DNA of 16,424 bases from Bacteroidota bacterium (lineage in GTDB: Bacteria; Bacteroidota; Bacteroidia; Bacteroidales; Prolixibacteraceae), in NCBI GenBank assembly GCA_030706665.1, contig JAUZOB010000037.1, forward strand, positions 1-16,424. Direction: 5' to 3'. This document shows positions 16,146-16,424 of the stretch, piece after piece. The notes beneath the pieces are model-generated. The model searched no databases, had not been told where the DNA came from, and saw only the letters and a program-made list of their open reading frames with translations. Position 1 is the first letter of the stretch. Each line of letters starts with the position of its first letter. The position numbers and the translations under genes are program-made.

Positions 16146-16392
16146 GTTTATACGATATCGCTTCGCGCTAAGAAAATTATATAAGCTTGTTAATTCTCAG
16201 GATTTCACCTTCATTAAATATCAGTTCTACGATATATTCAGAGATATTATATCCTTATGGAATTTATCACCAAAGAATCTTCCCAAGATATTTTAAGACT
16301 ATATCTAATATTGGGTTGGACTACCGTTCCGCTACCCATTTGATAAAGAAACGGTAGTTCAAGGGTAAAATGAGGGTAGTACAATATTGTCT
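16146..16392. other. Region after the last terminator, no recognised gene
   Basis: Non-coding as far as I can tell. An ATG at 16257 opens a 28-codon frame (to 16343) ending WTTVPLPI, without family resemblance or a clear ribosome binding site. Two interleaved inverted repeats are present: ACTACCGTT 16320-16328 with 16350-16358, and CTACCC 16332-16337 with 16374-16379. The second starts in the loop of the first, so both together would make a pseudoknot. A 10-bp palindrome ACAATATTGT is at 16381-16390. Confidence 0.35.
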
Positions 16393-16424
16393 TGTCCTGA
16401 AATAGGTTTACAAGAAAAGTAAAT
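16393..16424. mobile_element. Possible insertion-sequence end at the window edge
   Basis: The last 32 bases start TGTCCTGAAATAGGTTTACA, which reminds me of terminal sequences of insertion elements common in Bacteroidota genomes. No transposase, matching inverted end or target duplication is inside the window, so this is a guess from recall. Confidence 0.2.

Noticed and set aside
16177..16257. A minus-strand 25-codon open stretch reading like a protein C-terminus (IVELIFNEGEILRINKLI)
   Set aside because: It is closed by a stop immediately upstream and has no start codon. The neighbouring frames give no convincing continuation, so a degraded gene end is possible but not supported.
1..16424. 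CRISPR arrays, tRNA or rRNA genes, toxin-antitoxin or phage genes
   Set aside because: I found no regularly spaced repeats with spacers, no cloverleaf-like sequence and no recognisable defence or phage protein in any frame.

Overview
The window looks like chromosomal DNA from a member of the Bacteroidota, most likely order Bacteroidales. The DNA is AT-rich and ribosome binding sites are mostly weak or absent. Several intergenic regions carry the TAnnTTTG-type -7 promoter element typical of this phylum. The gene families also fit: an OMP_b-brl_3-type outer-membrane receptor, an RprY-like response regulator, and a coaX / outer-membrane protein / lptC / CBS protein / PpiD-like cluster. I recognise no tRNA, rRNA or CRISPR.

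Layout. (1) 1-870 is the C-terminal part of a Gfo/Idh/MocA-type oxidoreductase, closed by a strong terminator (949-990). (2) After a long upstream region, 1351-3792 encodes a TonB-receptor-like outer-membrane protein. It converges on a small exported protein on the minus strand (3880-4551), and a shared bidirectional terminator (3803-3833) lies between them. (3) The small exported gene is divergent from a two-component operon: a sensor histidine kinase (4693-6591) and an OmpR-family response regulator (6600-7283). Between the divergent starts lie two opposed TAnnTTTG elements. Between those are four GTTAA direct repeats spaced 11, 10 and 11 bp, a good candidate operator for the response regulator. 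(4) 7371-11804 is a tight run of nadB, nadC, coaX and an outer-membrane beta-barrel gene: de novo NAD synthesis, then the first step of CoA synthesis, then an envelope protein. (5) A long hairpin (11926-11990) separates this from lptC (12011-12610) and a CBS/CorC-type membrane protein (12612-13886), followed by a separately promoted PpiD/SurA-like periplasmic isomerase (13976-16093) with a clear terminator (16111-16145). (6) The last 280 bp hold no recognised gene. They contain interleaved inverted repeats and, at the very edge, what may be the start of an insertion sequence.

Working together: genes in regions 2, 3, 4 (last gene) and 5 all serve the cell envelope, through the outer-membrane receptor, periplasmic stress-type signalling, LPS export and outer-membrane protein folding. 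The most interesting part is region 3. A divergent small periplasmic protein, a kinase with a duplicated sensor module, and phased direct repeats together resemble the architecture of CpxP-CpxAR-type envelope-stress systems, although I see no clear sequence similarity to CpxP.
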